From contig MNCI01001065.1 in the NCBI GenBank assembly GCA_015680685.1, forward strand, positions 1,030,711 through 1,059,799: 29,089 nt of DNA, read 5' to 3'. Below, piece by piece: positions 20,142-28,961 of this stretch; the first letter of the stretch is position 1; every line of letters begins with the position of its first letter. The stretch is from Gnetum montanum. Its lineage: Eukaryota; Streptophyta; Gnetopsida; Gnetales; Gnetaceae. The position numbers and the translations under genes were made by a program. The notes beneath the pieces are model-generated. The model did not search any database. It saw nothing but the letters and a program-made list of their open reading frames with translations, and was not told where the DNA came from.

Positions 20142-21111
20142 TTAGGCTACTATTTTCCCCTTATGGAAAATGATTGCCTACCAAAGGTTAAGTAGTGTGA
20201 TGCAAACAATGTAGTAACCTTATACATGTACCAACAACTGAGTTGCATAAAACCTAGATAACATGGTCATTTCAGTAATGGGGATTTGATATCATTGGAC
20301 CTATAACACCTAAGTATTTCATAGGACATAGCTTCATCATCATTGTGAACAAATATTTTACCAAGTGGGTTGAGGCTATTCTCCTAAGGAAGACCACATT
20401 TGAACAAGTTTGCAAATTTATCCTAGAAAACATTGTATCTTGTTTTGGCATACCCATGATCATAGTTACAAATAATTGACCCTAATTTAGTAGCCAATAA
20501 ACCAAGGATTTCTATCACAACCTAGGAATTAAGCATTTTTTTTCATCACCTTACTATCCTCAAGCCAATGGGCAAGTGGAAGTAAGAAACAAGGCCATCA
20601 TCAACTTGCTCAAGAAGATGCTCAAGAACAGTGAGTGTAAGTGGCATGAGTAGCTTGTCCATGTGTTATGGGCATATAGAACAAGTTATCACATAACAAC
20701 TGGCATGACCCCTTATAACATTTTGAAGTTGTTTTACCTTTTGAAGTACAAGTACTATCACTTTGAGTAGCCTTGACTAACTTCATCAATGACAAGAAAA
20801 ATAAGGAATTGTGGATGATAGCCCTAGATTCAATGGAGGAGTGGCATATGAAAGTTCTTTCTCACATCAAGCACTATCAAGAGAGGTAGAAACAATAGCA
20901 TCACCATAACTTGAATATGTGCAAGATTAAGGAGGATGACCTAGCCCTCAAAGCTGTCTATGAGCATGATGAAAAATTCTTAGCCAACTAGAAAGGGTTC
21001 TTACTTATTACCAGATCCTATGAGAATCAAGAATTCAAAATAACCAACATGAATGAGAATGAGTTGGCTAATCTGATCAATCATTCCTATTTGAAGCCAT
21101 ACTACATGTAG
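20142..21111 (+). pseudogene. Element A integrase, decayed
   Basis: DDE integrase part of A's pol, resuming after element B. It starts inside the zinc-binding domain with LGYYFPLMENDC (element C has LGYYWPSMEHDF). The core has WGFDIIGPITPKYFIGHSF with the first catalytic Asp, then IIVTNN (the second Asp of the usual TDNG box is Asn, as in element C), then SSPYYPQANGQVEV with the catalytic Glu. The C-terminal domain ends at SYLKPYYM and TAG at 21109-21111, the same pol end as element C (YLKPYYI). Many stops and several frameshifts follow the core. Not functional. Confidence 0.8.
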
Positions 21112-21147
21112 TCGATGATCATCACCAAGAAAATTTTCTTTCAATAG

Positions 21148-21235
21148 TCCTCTATGATCTTAAATTGGTAACACAGTTTTCCAAGGCCTTAAACTAGTAC
21201 CATGGCTCATCATGGCCTTAAACTAGTAACCTTGG
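21148..21235 (+). repeat. Downstream pol-flanking minisatellite of element A
   Basis: Three units of about 27-30 bp, cores CTTAAATTGGTA, CCTTAAACTAGTA and CCTTAAACTAGTA, starting about 37 bases after the pol stop. This is the same position and orientation relative to pol as the 12-unit array in element C. Confidence 0.65.
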
Positions 21236-21650
21236 TGACCTGAATAGCCTAATTCTTGTAGCAACCAAAAACGTCAGTGGTTGGAACACTAAGAGGTTGC
21301 CGGGTGAACAGTTTAACCTCAGATCTGTGTGAGGGCCGTGATGGATAAAATGGAAGTGAGGCACCCTAAACGGTCTGGTCGATTAGACAAGGACTTAATT
21401 AGTGTAACTTAACCTTACGTGAACATTGTTTTAAATGTGAAATACGTGAGGTAAAACTGATAATTAATAAATGCAGGAATGAAGGAAATAATGCCAAAAA
21501 GCGATAACAATAAAGAGATAAAAAAATAAAATTGGGTAAGAAAATGCACTGCCCCAAGGTTGTAGGTTCAATTCTTTACCTTGTTTGAAAGATTTATAAC
21601 AAGTTATACAATTCCAGAGGTGCGCAGAGAATTCAAGAGTAACTAGAATG

Positions 21651-21836
21651 CTCAAGGGAAAATGCCAACTATAGCAAGAAGCCAACTCTATTTGCTGAGA
21701 AGTCAATCAAGGAGCTAACCAGTCAATGCAAAATGCCAACAAGCCAACTACTCTTCTCAATGTAAAATGCCAACTCTTTGGATGAAAAATGAAAACCAGA
21801 ATAGCCAATCTCAAAATTCCAATGCAAAAAGCCAAC
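21651..21836. repeat. Four dispersed 17-bp repeats
   Basis: The core CAATGCAAAATGCCAAC occurs at 21724-21740, 21758-21774 (one change) and 21820-21836 (one change), with a weaker copy ending at 21669. They are downstream of the minus-strand TATA box, in the would-be R/U5 region. Confidence 0.7.
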
Positions 21837-22252
21837 CCTTTAAGCATTGGTCACTATGGTATTTATAAGGCTAGCAGTAGGAGAAAAATGCGGTTTAGGC
21901 ACCATGTGTCTTGGAACCCACAATATGTTGATGTGCTAGTACCATGTGGGTGTGCTGTGCTGGTTGCAAACTTTGCTACATTGTAACCATGTTGTCGAAA
22001 CTGCACATGCTAGAATTCAGTGTGCTAACAATGCAAGCATAAATGGAGTCTCCATCCCAGGACTACTTCTTCCCTATCCTTATGAACAGGATCAAGCGTA
22101 GCAACAAATTTTTGGGGATGGACTAATGGGTATGTCGAAGTGGAACAAAGTCGCTGATCATGATGAGCTTAGTTATTGCTAACAAGCCATAGAGCTAGTT
22201 GAAGATGTCCTGATGCCTCTGTCAACTTTGCGTCACTTACGCTATCTAGCAC

Positions 22253-22773
22253 ATTAACATAGCATAGCTACTTGCTATGTTGTGCTACGCTATGTAGTGT
22301 AGCACAGCGTAGCCACTAGTCTAAATAGGAAACTTGCATTGGAGTTAATAGTATTTGCTGGAAGCCTTGGCACACACCAAGTTTATCTTTGGAGCATTTC
22401 ATTGATTTGCATTTTTTGCTATGCTACACTATGCTACGTAGCATAGCATAGCGTAGCAGCCAATGAAACATGCATTTCTGTCAAAATTGTGGGGTTTCAC
22501 AAGAAAATTTTGCTTGTGGTTCAAGGGCTAACTAAGACAAGGTAGTTTTAGAAACCAAAATGTTGTTAAATGCAGTACTTTTTCTGCAAAGGCTTGGTAG
22601 AGGAGGCTTTGTGTGTTTCACCCTTACTACATTATGCTACGCTATGTAGCGTAGCACCCTATGTTGGCCGAATTCTGACTTTGCCTTGCGTGAACATCTT
22701 GCCAAAGCTTGAATTCTGATGCTTGATTGATTTTTTGAAGGCTTGCTACACTGCACAGCATAGCGTAGTGTAG
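22253..22773. repeat. Four GCTACGCTATG palindromes (hairpin cluster)
   Basis: Palindromes built from the same GCTACGCTATG/CATAGCGTAGC word lie at 22282-22305 (10-bp arms, one G:T mismatch), 22417-22458 (42 nt, 18 of 21 pairs), 22635-22656 (perfect 10-bp arms, 2-nt centre) and 22746-22773 (7-bp outer arms). A smaller one, ACATAGCA with TGCTATGT, lies just left of the first. All could extrude as cruciforms or fold in RNA. Confidence 0.8.
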
Positions 22774-23068
22774 GAGACTTCTCTACTAGAAAACTTGCCA
22801 AACTCTTTTGCTCATTCCAAACACTCTCGATGACTCCTAGCATAGTTTCTGAGTAGATTGGCAGCTGAGTGAATTTTCTAGGTAGGCAGGCCAGAGAGAC
22901 CATTGGGCCTGTCAGCTCTAGACATAGAAAAATTTCAAGACCAAATAGTCTAACCTCAATGCCTACATTTTCCTATCAAATTATCATGATGCTACACTTG
23001 TGGAAGTCCTTGCCTAAATTCCAAGACCCTGGTGAAGAAAGGGGGCCTCGAAAATTTATGGTGTTTCA

Positions 23069-23084
23069 CTAGCCCCTCTTTGTT
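23069..23084 (-). promoter_or_regulatory. Possible polypurine tract of element C
   Basis: Minus strand AACAAAGAGGGGCTAG immediately before TGAAACACC. Purine-rich as expected for plus-strand priming, but the CTAG before the LTR start is atypical. Confidence 0.3.
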
Positions 23085-24009
23085 GACTTCTGGAGGATGA
23101 GCCTGAGAGATGCCAACAAAGAATATGAAACACCATGAAAGAAAAGATGCTAACATCACTCTTCGGTAATTGTCCATATGTTTCTTACTTATGCTTAAGA
23201 GTACCAAGATAGTCATGTAGGGAAAGGGGAAAGGGTGGATCTGTGGGGATAGTTTTAGGAAGGTAAAGGCATAGCATAGTGTGGTCGCTTGTTGAAGTGC
23301 TTGTGAGGGAGTCAATGTGCATTGTCATCTTTCTTTTATAGGATTTTGACCTCTCATCAGAATGCTTAGAGATGGTCATTGTGAAACAGCTGATGTGCCA
23401 TTTGTTTTGGACACATTTTTTTAAAGCATTTTCTCTTTTACACTTTTCTTTTGCTATTTTACCATGTTCATTTGTGAACAACCTTGTTGTAGGATAGGTG
23501 TTTCCTCCCTAGGATGAGCTATGTTATATCTGTGTGGGGCTTTGACCTACCTATAGATGCTTCCCATGCAGCGAGCTGTGTTATGCATGTTATGGATTTT
23601 GCAGTTGAGCATATGGGAAGGCTTTACAGGCATCAAAAAAATTTGTAAAAGGAGGTGTGAGAAGGAAATTTGTGGGTGTAAGAAATAAGGTAAAGGAGGT
23701 AAAGGAGGTTAAGGCTAGAGGGTAGCAACTTCGTGGCTGGGCCACAACAGTGTTGAGACTGCAGCAGTAGGCACCAATCATAGGAGCTACTGCTAAGTTT
23801 ACTAGTTGTGGTAGCAATAGCTCTGTAAGATTAGCAAGATTTCAGACAACATCTCTAGAGGATTAGCAAGATGCCAAGGGTACTGGCATTGCATATATTC
23901 TAGAGAGTGTTTTCTTGGCATCGGGAACTGCATTCTGGAACTGCAACGTCCCACCCTGTGTTGGCACTATGCATGCTTGCTTGCTTGTAGGGTCATGGAT
24001 GCAACGTTA
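23085..24009. other. Unassigned interval inside element C
   Basis: Three overlapping minus-strand open stretches occur around 22992-23481 and one at 23590-23817; none shows a motif and they overlap one another in different frames. A small GGTAAAGGAGGTAAAGGAGG purine repeat lies at about 23690. I see no gene. Confidence 0.45.
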
Positions 24010-24405
24010 AGGATGTTATGCTACAAACCTAGTTTAAAGTCCTAGTAGACCATCAGATGTACTGATTTAAGATCCTAGCAAATCGTGGTGTGCTAGTTTA
24101 AGGTCCCAGCAGACTGCTATGCTAGTTTAAGGTCCTATCAGGCCGCTGTGCTAGTTTATCATCATAGAGGATGGTGGATGGGCTAGTTTAAGGTTGTATC
24201 AGACCATCTATGCTAGTTTAACATCATGGCAGATGTGCTTTTCCAGTTTTACGTCATGGTAGATGGTCTGTGCCCATTTATAGTCATAGAGAACTATCTG
24301 TGCTAGTTTATAGTCATAGTAGATTTTCTTTGCCAGTTTTACGTTGTAGCGGATGATCTTTGCCAGTTTTATGTCATAGAGGATGATTTGCTTACCTTGC
24401 TCACG
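24010..24405 (-). repeat. Downstream pol-flanking minisatellite of element C (about 12 units)
   Basis: About twelve units of 29-34 bp, minus-strand core GACCTTAAACTAGCA or the variant GACGTAAAACTGGCA, separated by a TCTGCTATGA-like half. The array begins a few bases past the pol stop. Because many units are close to 33 bp, a reading frame starting with an ATG overlapping the pol stop (24408) stays open for 66 codons and encodes an 11-residue repeat (YDIKLAK, YNVKLAK, YDYKLAQ). Whether that is ever translated is unknown. Confidence 0.8.
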
Positions 24406-24407
24406 CA

Positions 24408-25520
24408 TCAGATGTAGTATGGCTTAAGATACAAATGATTCACAGGATTCATAAACTCTTTGCCATCCATGTCTACCAGTTTGAAGGCTCCATTCCCATA
24501 GGCTTTTGTGACCATGAATGGACCTTCCAGTTTGCTAAGAACTTGTTCATATTTTCATAGATAGCCTTGAGAATAAGGTCTCCCTTTTTTATAGTCCATT
24601 GATGTGGGTTTGCATGATGCTTCTGCCATTTCCTGTCTTGATATCGCTCAATGCGATCAAGTGTTTGTGCACGTTCCTCCTCTATGGAGTCAAGATCTAT
24701 GATCCTTGACTCATTATTCTATGCCTTGTTTACAATGCTTGAAAGGATCATCCGCAGTGATGGTACCTACAATTCAAGAGGCAACACTGCTTCAAATCCG
24801 TAAACTAGACTATAGGGGATCTTACCTGTAGTCGTCCTACACATCGTATGGTAGTCACAGAGAACATAGAGGATTTGCTCATGCCACCACCTCTTACTGC
24901 TATTGAGCATTCTTTTGAGCAAGTTGATGATGGCTTTGTTTGCAACTTCTGCCTGACCGTTAGCTTGTGGGTAATATGGCGATGAGAAAGATTGCCTAAT
25001 GCCAAGGTTGCTATAGAAGGTTTTGGTTTCTACACTACTAAACTGTGGCCCGTTATTTGTCATAATAGTCATGGGAAGACCAAATCTTGTTACAATGTTG
25101 TCTAAGATGATGTGGCAAACCTGCTGAGATGTCATCTTCCTAAGGGGTATAGCTTTTCCCCACTTCATGAAGTACTTAGTGGCAATAATAATGAAGCTAT
25201 GCCCTATAGAAGACTTAGGTGTTATGGGTCCTATGATATCTAGTCCCCATCGCTAGAATGGGCACATGATCTGCGTAGGGTGCAACTTGGTAGGTGACAC
25301 ATGTATAAGGTTTGTGTGACGTTGGCACGTGTTACACATCTTGACTTTAGTAAAAAAATCGTGTTCCATGCTTGGCCAGTAATACCCTAGGCATCTAATG
25401 TTTGCTACCATGGCCCTAGGGGCTATGTGTCCTCCGCATAGTCCTTCATGGACCTCATTAATGATATTTTATGCTTGTTCCTCATTTACATATGCTAGCA
25501 ATATCCCATCAAAGGAGCAT
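24408..25520 (-). pseudogene. Element C integrase
   Basis: DDE integrase that would insert element cDNA. Zinc-binding N-terminal domain: HEGLCGGHMAPRAM (two His six apart), then CLGYYWPSM and CNTCQRHT (the two Cys). Core: WGLDIIGPITP with the first Asp, MTNNGPQFSS where the catalytic Asp of the usual TDNGPQF is Asn, and PYYPQANGQAEVANKAI with the Glu. C-terminal domain: RYQDRKWQKHHA, then a frameshift near 24545, then KLEGPFMVTKAYGNGAFKLV and HLYLKPYYI with TGA at 24408-24410. In-frame stops sit where Gln fits (CPF-stop-RWG, LEL-stop-VPS). The Asp-to-Asn change alone would abolish activity. Confidence 0.85.
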
Positions 25521-25522
25521 TT

Positions 25523-26260
25523 TCATAAGGCTTTATCTCCCATAAGTACATATTGTTGAGCACGCTTTTGGATCGCATCGCTTTGGGTAGATTTCAAACC
25601 GTGTGGGGGTTCACCATGTTGTAAATAAGTTTTAATGTCAACGTAACACTCTTGGCTATCGACAACGCTTATAAAGGCAACGTGTACCACTTGAGTGATA
25701 GGCTCCGTACACTTGGTTATTAAAGCAAGCAAAGTTATGAAGAAGTCTGGTGGAACATTTAACGTTAGCATGGCCAAGGCATCTACTATGGTATTCTCAT
25801 TTAGTGGCATGTGTTGGAAATCTATTGTGGCAAACTGTTTGAGAAAACTTTTGGCCAATTCACAATAGGATTGCAAATGAGTAGCTTTGTAGGCATAGAA
25901 ATCATTTATTTGATTGAAAATGAGTTATGAATCTCTGCAAATTTCCAGGTGTTGAATTTTTAATGTTCGGGTTGCTAAGAGGCTCTTAAGGAGTCCTTCG
26001 TACTTTGCCACATTATTCATACAAAGGAACAAAAAACAATAAGCAAATGGTTGAATGTCCCTAGATCATAATGTAATGATGGCAGCTACACTACCACCTT
26101 GCGTAGTCGATGCACTAGTGAAATGCAAAGTATCCTCTAAATGTAATGGGATAGAGTTGATGGTGTTAACATGCTCGTCAGGGAATTCGAGTTCTATGGT
26201 TGCCTAATCGTCAATAGGTGAGGTCGTGAGTTGCATAGCTATGGCTTGTTCTTTCATTGA
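25523..26260 (-). pseudogene. Element C archaeal-type second RNase H
   Basis: This second RNase H lies between the RT-linked RNase H and integrase, the arrangement seen in plant Tat/Ogre elements. It opens with LHFTSASTTQGGSAAIITL, where the usual FDGA is FTSA, so the first catalytic Asp appears lost. It continues with NNVAKYEGLLKSLL (usual NNxAEYEAL, Glu changed to Lys), then the I-x-RDS segment, YAYKATHLQSYCELAKSFLK and FQHMPLNENTIVDALAML, the conserved end with a kept Asp. The frame is continuous with its neighbours on both sides. Loss of two acidic residues suggests it was inactive. Confidence 0.7.
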
Positions 26261-26263
26261 AGA

Positions 26264-26656
26264 CTAGGTCACATAATGTAAATCAAATTCCATGGTTATA
26301 GCTTTCCACTGGGCTATCCTGCTACTTTTGTATAGATTTTTCATGATAGCCCGAAGTACATTGCTTTTGCATATAATGTTAACCTTTCTACGGAATAGAT
26401 AATGCCTCCACTTTTTCAATGCAAACACTAGGACGAGGAAATTTCTTTCCACCTCATTGTACTTTGCCTCATATGCTATCAATGCATGACTTAGGTAATA
26501 AACTGGAATCTCAGAGCCTTCATCTCTTCTATGACATAACAATGCTATGATAGACATGTCTGAGGTGGCAAGGTAGATGTAGAAAGGCTTATACCTCTGT
26601 GGTGGGTAAACAGTTAGGAGGTGTAAAAGCTCTTTCTTTAGGTCATTGAAGGCTTT
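26264..26656 (-). pseudogene. Element C RT-linked RNase H
   Basis: Canonical gypsy RNase H following the RT connection. It reads PFYIYLATSDMSIIALLCH, then EIPVYYLSHALIAYEAKYN with the conserved Glu of the EAKY box, then LVLVFALKKWRHYLF, then NIICKSNVLRAIM (the usual catalytic Asp in D-N/H is Ser here). It ends in FDLHYVT before a stop. It is in frame with RT upstream and with the second RNase H downstream. Confidence 0.8.
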
Positions 26657-27808
26657 CTAGCATTGTGTTGTCCATTCAAAGTTAACCTCTTTCTTTAGTA
26701 AGTGTTGCATGGGGTGTAACTTGTCAGTCAACTTTACTAGATTAGCGATGGTCTTAACTTTCTCAGGGTCCACTCGTATTCTAGCCTCTGATACTACAAA
26801 CCATAGCATGTGTCCGATTTTTACCCTGAAGACACACTTCTTTGGATTGAGGCGTAAGTCATGCATCTGGCAGCGTTTGAGGACTACATCTAGATTGTTC
26901 GTATGGTCAACATCCTCTTTAGATTTGACCACTATGTCATCCACATAGTCGTTTAGTGTTTCTAGGATGTAGTCACTAAAGATGTATGTCATGGATTTTT
27001 GGTAGGTTGCTCCAATAGTTTTGAGTCCAAAGGCCATCATAGTGTAACAAAAGGTACCCCATGGGATCATGAAAGTGGTTGTTAACTAATGCTCTAGGTT
27101 GATATGAATTTGATTGTAGTTGGAGAAACCATCCATGAAGGAGAGTAGAGCATGACCAGCCGTAGTGTCGATAAGTTAATCAATACTCGGTAGTGGAAAG
27201 TCTTCTTTAATCGTTGCTTTGTTTAGATCTTGGAAGTCTATATAGATTCGTATTCCTTCAATTTTCTTAGAAGCTATGATGATGTTCGACACCCATTCTG
27301 AGTAATCAACTACCTAGATCAAACTAGCCTAATACAGCTTAGTGATTTCATCATGTATAGCCAGTGCGATCTCTGGTTTAATTTTACGAGCCCTTTATTT
27401 AACTTCCTTCACACATGGGTCTAAGACAATGTTATGTTGTATAAGACTTGGATATAAGCCTGACATGTCATTATAGGACCATGCGAATACCTTGATGTTG
27501 TCTTGAAGGATCTTGGATACATCTTTATGTGTTTGTGAATCTAGGAGGGAGCTAAGTTTTAACGTCTTTATTTCTTCCCTAGATGTAGTCACAAGTGTTT
27601 CAATGAGAGTGTCTTCAGTTACATCCCCGGCCTCTAAATCTAAATCTTAGACTACATTTTTAGGCCAGTCTAGAGATGTTTCTAGGGATGCAACAGTGCT
27701 GTCGGTGGATGATTCGTAGTTTATTGACTCTTGGTTTAATTGTCTTGTAAGCTTGCCATGTGGGCCCGTCAAGGCTAGAAGTGAAGATAGATCACAATGT
27801 ATGGCCAT
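26657..27808 (-). pseudogene. Element C reverse transcriptase with pre-RT segment
   Basis: Starts at an ATG at 27808 (MAIHCDLSSLLALTG); the true polyprotein probably began further upstream. The pre-RT segment has VSKILQDNIKVFAWSYNDM and HNIVLDP. RT proper: WVSNIIIASKK, IRIYIDFQDLNKATIKEDFP, FMDGFSNYNQIHI with the first catalytic Asp, GTFCYTMMAFGLKTIGATYQ, then DYVDDIVVKSKEDVDH, an intact YVDD active site, and LNPKKCVFRVKIG. About 15 residues of the connection after TIANLV are missing relative to element A. Roughly eight in-frame stops, each where Gln, Trp or Arg would fit, and no frameshift. Without the stops this would look like a plausible enzyme; as it is, it cannot be translated through. 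Confidence 0.85.
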
Positions 27809-27954
27809 TCTTGCTCAACCTACCACAATAAGATAAATGCCAAGTTAAGTGATACCTGTTTGTAGCAACAACGTGTAGTAAACATTTGCAAAGCAACAAT
27901 GAGACATGAAATGGTTGAAATAATTGTCAACTATGATACAGGGTTCGCAAGCTA

Positions 27955-28185
27955 CCAATTTAAGGTCATAGTGGACAACCTGGATGTAGAGTTATAGTTT
28001 AAATTTACTAGTTTAAGGTCTTTGCGGATTGTTAACTTGGTCTAATTATGAGTCATAATTGTTAGTTTAAGGTCTTTGCAGACCGTTAATGGGTTAGGTT
28101 TGTAAGTTAAAACTATTAGTTTAAGGTCTTTGCGGACTACTCATGGGTTATTCTTGCAAAGGTAAGTTGCTAGTTTAAGGTGGGA
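27955..28185 (-). repeat. Upstream pol-flanking minisatellite of element C
   Basis: Five copies of a core that reads GACCTTAAACTAG on the minus strand, four of them preceded by GTCCGCAAA-like sequence, spaced roughly 54 bp apart (near 27955, 28009, 28062, 28118 and 28171). The same core lies upstream of pol in element A and downstream of pol in both. Confidence 0.75.
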
Positions 28186-28317
28186 TGAAATGTTTGGTTG
28201 GGCCCACCTACTATGATGCAAATAGTGATGCTATGCTAGGGCAGGAGTGCTATGCTATATGGAGCATCCCACATTAATTAAGATGTGAAAATGGCAAGTT
28301 CTTTTCACCACGTTGGC

Positions 28318-28409
28318 TATAAATAGGGGTTTAACCTTGGCAAATTCATCATTTTCATTACAAGAGCGTAGATCCCACATCCAAAGCGTAGAGTGGTTGT
28401 ACTAATAAA
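28318..28409 (+). promoter_or_regulatory. Possible plus-strand promoter with TATA box and AATAAA
   Basis: TATAAATAGGGG at 28318-28329 is a strong plant TATA box, followed 80 bases later by AATAAA (28404-28409). This spacing resembles the R region of an LTR, but no LTR ends or PBS can be fixed. Downstream is a 33-codon ORF (28457-28558, MMAPKGECKHRVLTKVNEV) and a good splice-donor word CTGGTAAGT at 28577-28585. Either an LTR of another plus-strand element or a host promoter; not resolved. Confidence 0.35.
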
Positions 28410-28961
28410 GTGTAAGGTGATTTAGCGTAGCGACTAACAAAGAATTTGCAACCAAGATGATGGCACCTAAAGGAGAATGTAAACATCGAGTGCTCACCAA
28501 GGTGAATGAGGTGAAAGACACCCTGGGGCATCTATCACAAGCACGCGTCACAGTATGAGAGGAGACTCCATTGGCCTGGTAAGTTGCTATGCTACCTTTG
28601 TTTTCTAGGTTGGTATTGTCGTCTCTTCTTCTTTTTTTCATTTTTCATTTTTCGTAATGAAATCTGCATCTTTTGTTATCATTTTGGTTGCCATTTTGGC
28701 CGTTACACTGCCACTGTTGCCGATTCGGCCATGATGGGTGTACAGATGCTATGCTTAGGGTTGCATGTAGTATTTCCTAGACCGCCATTGCTGTGACTAC
28801 CTCACTGTTGGCACATTTTTACCATTTCATGGAACAGGTGGACTTATTTGCAAATGGTAAGGTACAGAATTCTAATGAACTGAAACTGTTCAAGGAGGAT
28901 TATGTTCTTTCTTGTAAAGAATTCTGCAACAGTTAATTAACCATGAAGTTGGAATAGAAAT

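Larger units (their letters stand above)
8605..21235 (+). mobile_element. Element A: decayed Ty3/gypsy pol region (Tat-like, dual RNase H), split by element B
   Basis: Pol domains run in order RT, RNase H, archaeal-type RNase H on 8905-10905, then resume with integrase at 20142 after element B. The junction falls inside the integrase N-terminal domain: compared with element C, about 45 residues including the zinc-binding HHCC region are missing. A pol-flanking minisatellite is present on both sides (8605-8665 and 21148-21230). A second RNase H of archaeal type is characteristic of the plant Tat/Ogre/Retand group. No gag, protease, PBS or LTR of A can be identified. Pol is full of stops and the RT active site is lost. 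Confidence 0.75.
21257..23068 (-). repeat. Probable 3' LTR of element C
   Basis: The plus-strand left end is TGTAGCAACC, directly after element A sequence. The right end is set at CA 23067-23068 because a purine-rich tract on the minus strand (AAAGAGGGG, 23073-23081) lies next to it as a polypurine tract would. A minus-strand TATA box (21861-21867) would give U3 of 1.2 kb. U3 holds four palindromes and the R/U5 part four 17-bp repeats. An alternative right end at 21980 (GCTACA, mirror of the left TGTAGC) would make a 724-bp LTR, but the flanking five bases do not match. No second copy exists in the window, so the call rests on structure alone. Confidence 0.4.
21257..28185 (-). mobile_element. 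Element C: Ty3/gypsy retrotransposon, Tat-like with dual RNase H
   Basis: Same family as A by pol sequence, pol end and flanking minisatellites, read leftwards. From right to left: minisatellite (27955-28185), pol (24408-27808), minisatellite (24010-24405), an unassigned interval and a probable 3' LTR (21257-23068) that abuts element A. The 5' LTR, PBS and gag are not visible on the right, so C is truncated or interrupted near 28190. Its pol is much less eroded than A's. Confidence 0.7.

Noticed and set aside
21257-21980. A solo LTR of 724 bp with TGTAGC...GCTACA ends
   Set aside because: The inverted ends are attractive, but the flanking five bases (ATTCT and TTGTA) do not match as a target duplication, and the longer LTR ending at 23068 has a neighbouring purine tract. 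Kept only as an alternative.
22637-23481. Three minus-strand ORFs of 88-107 codons
   Set aside because: They lie in a presumed LTR and the adjoining interval; two overlap each other in different frames and none has a recognisable motif or start context.
24010-24405. CRISPR-like array
   Set aside because: The 29-34 bp units are diverged and contiguous without unique spacers of constant length, lie in an element on plant DNA, and have no cas genes.
26709-26948. Plus-strand ORF over element C RT
   Set aside because: It is a shadow of the RT frame on the other strand; the RT motifs including YVDD fix the coding strand.
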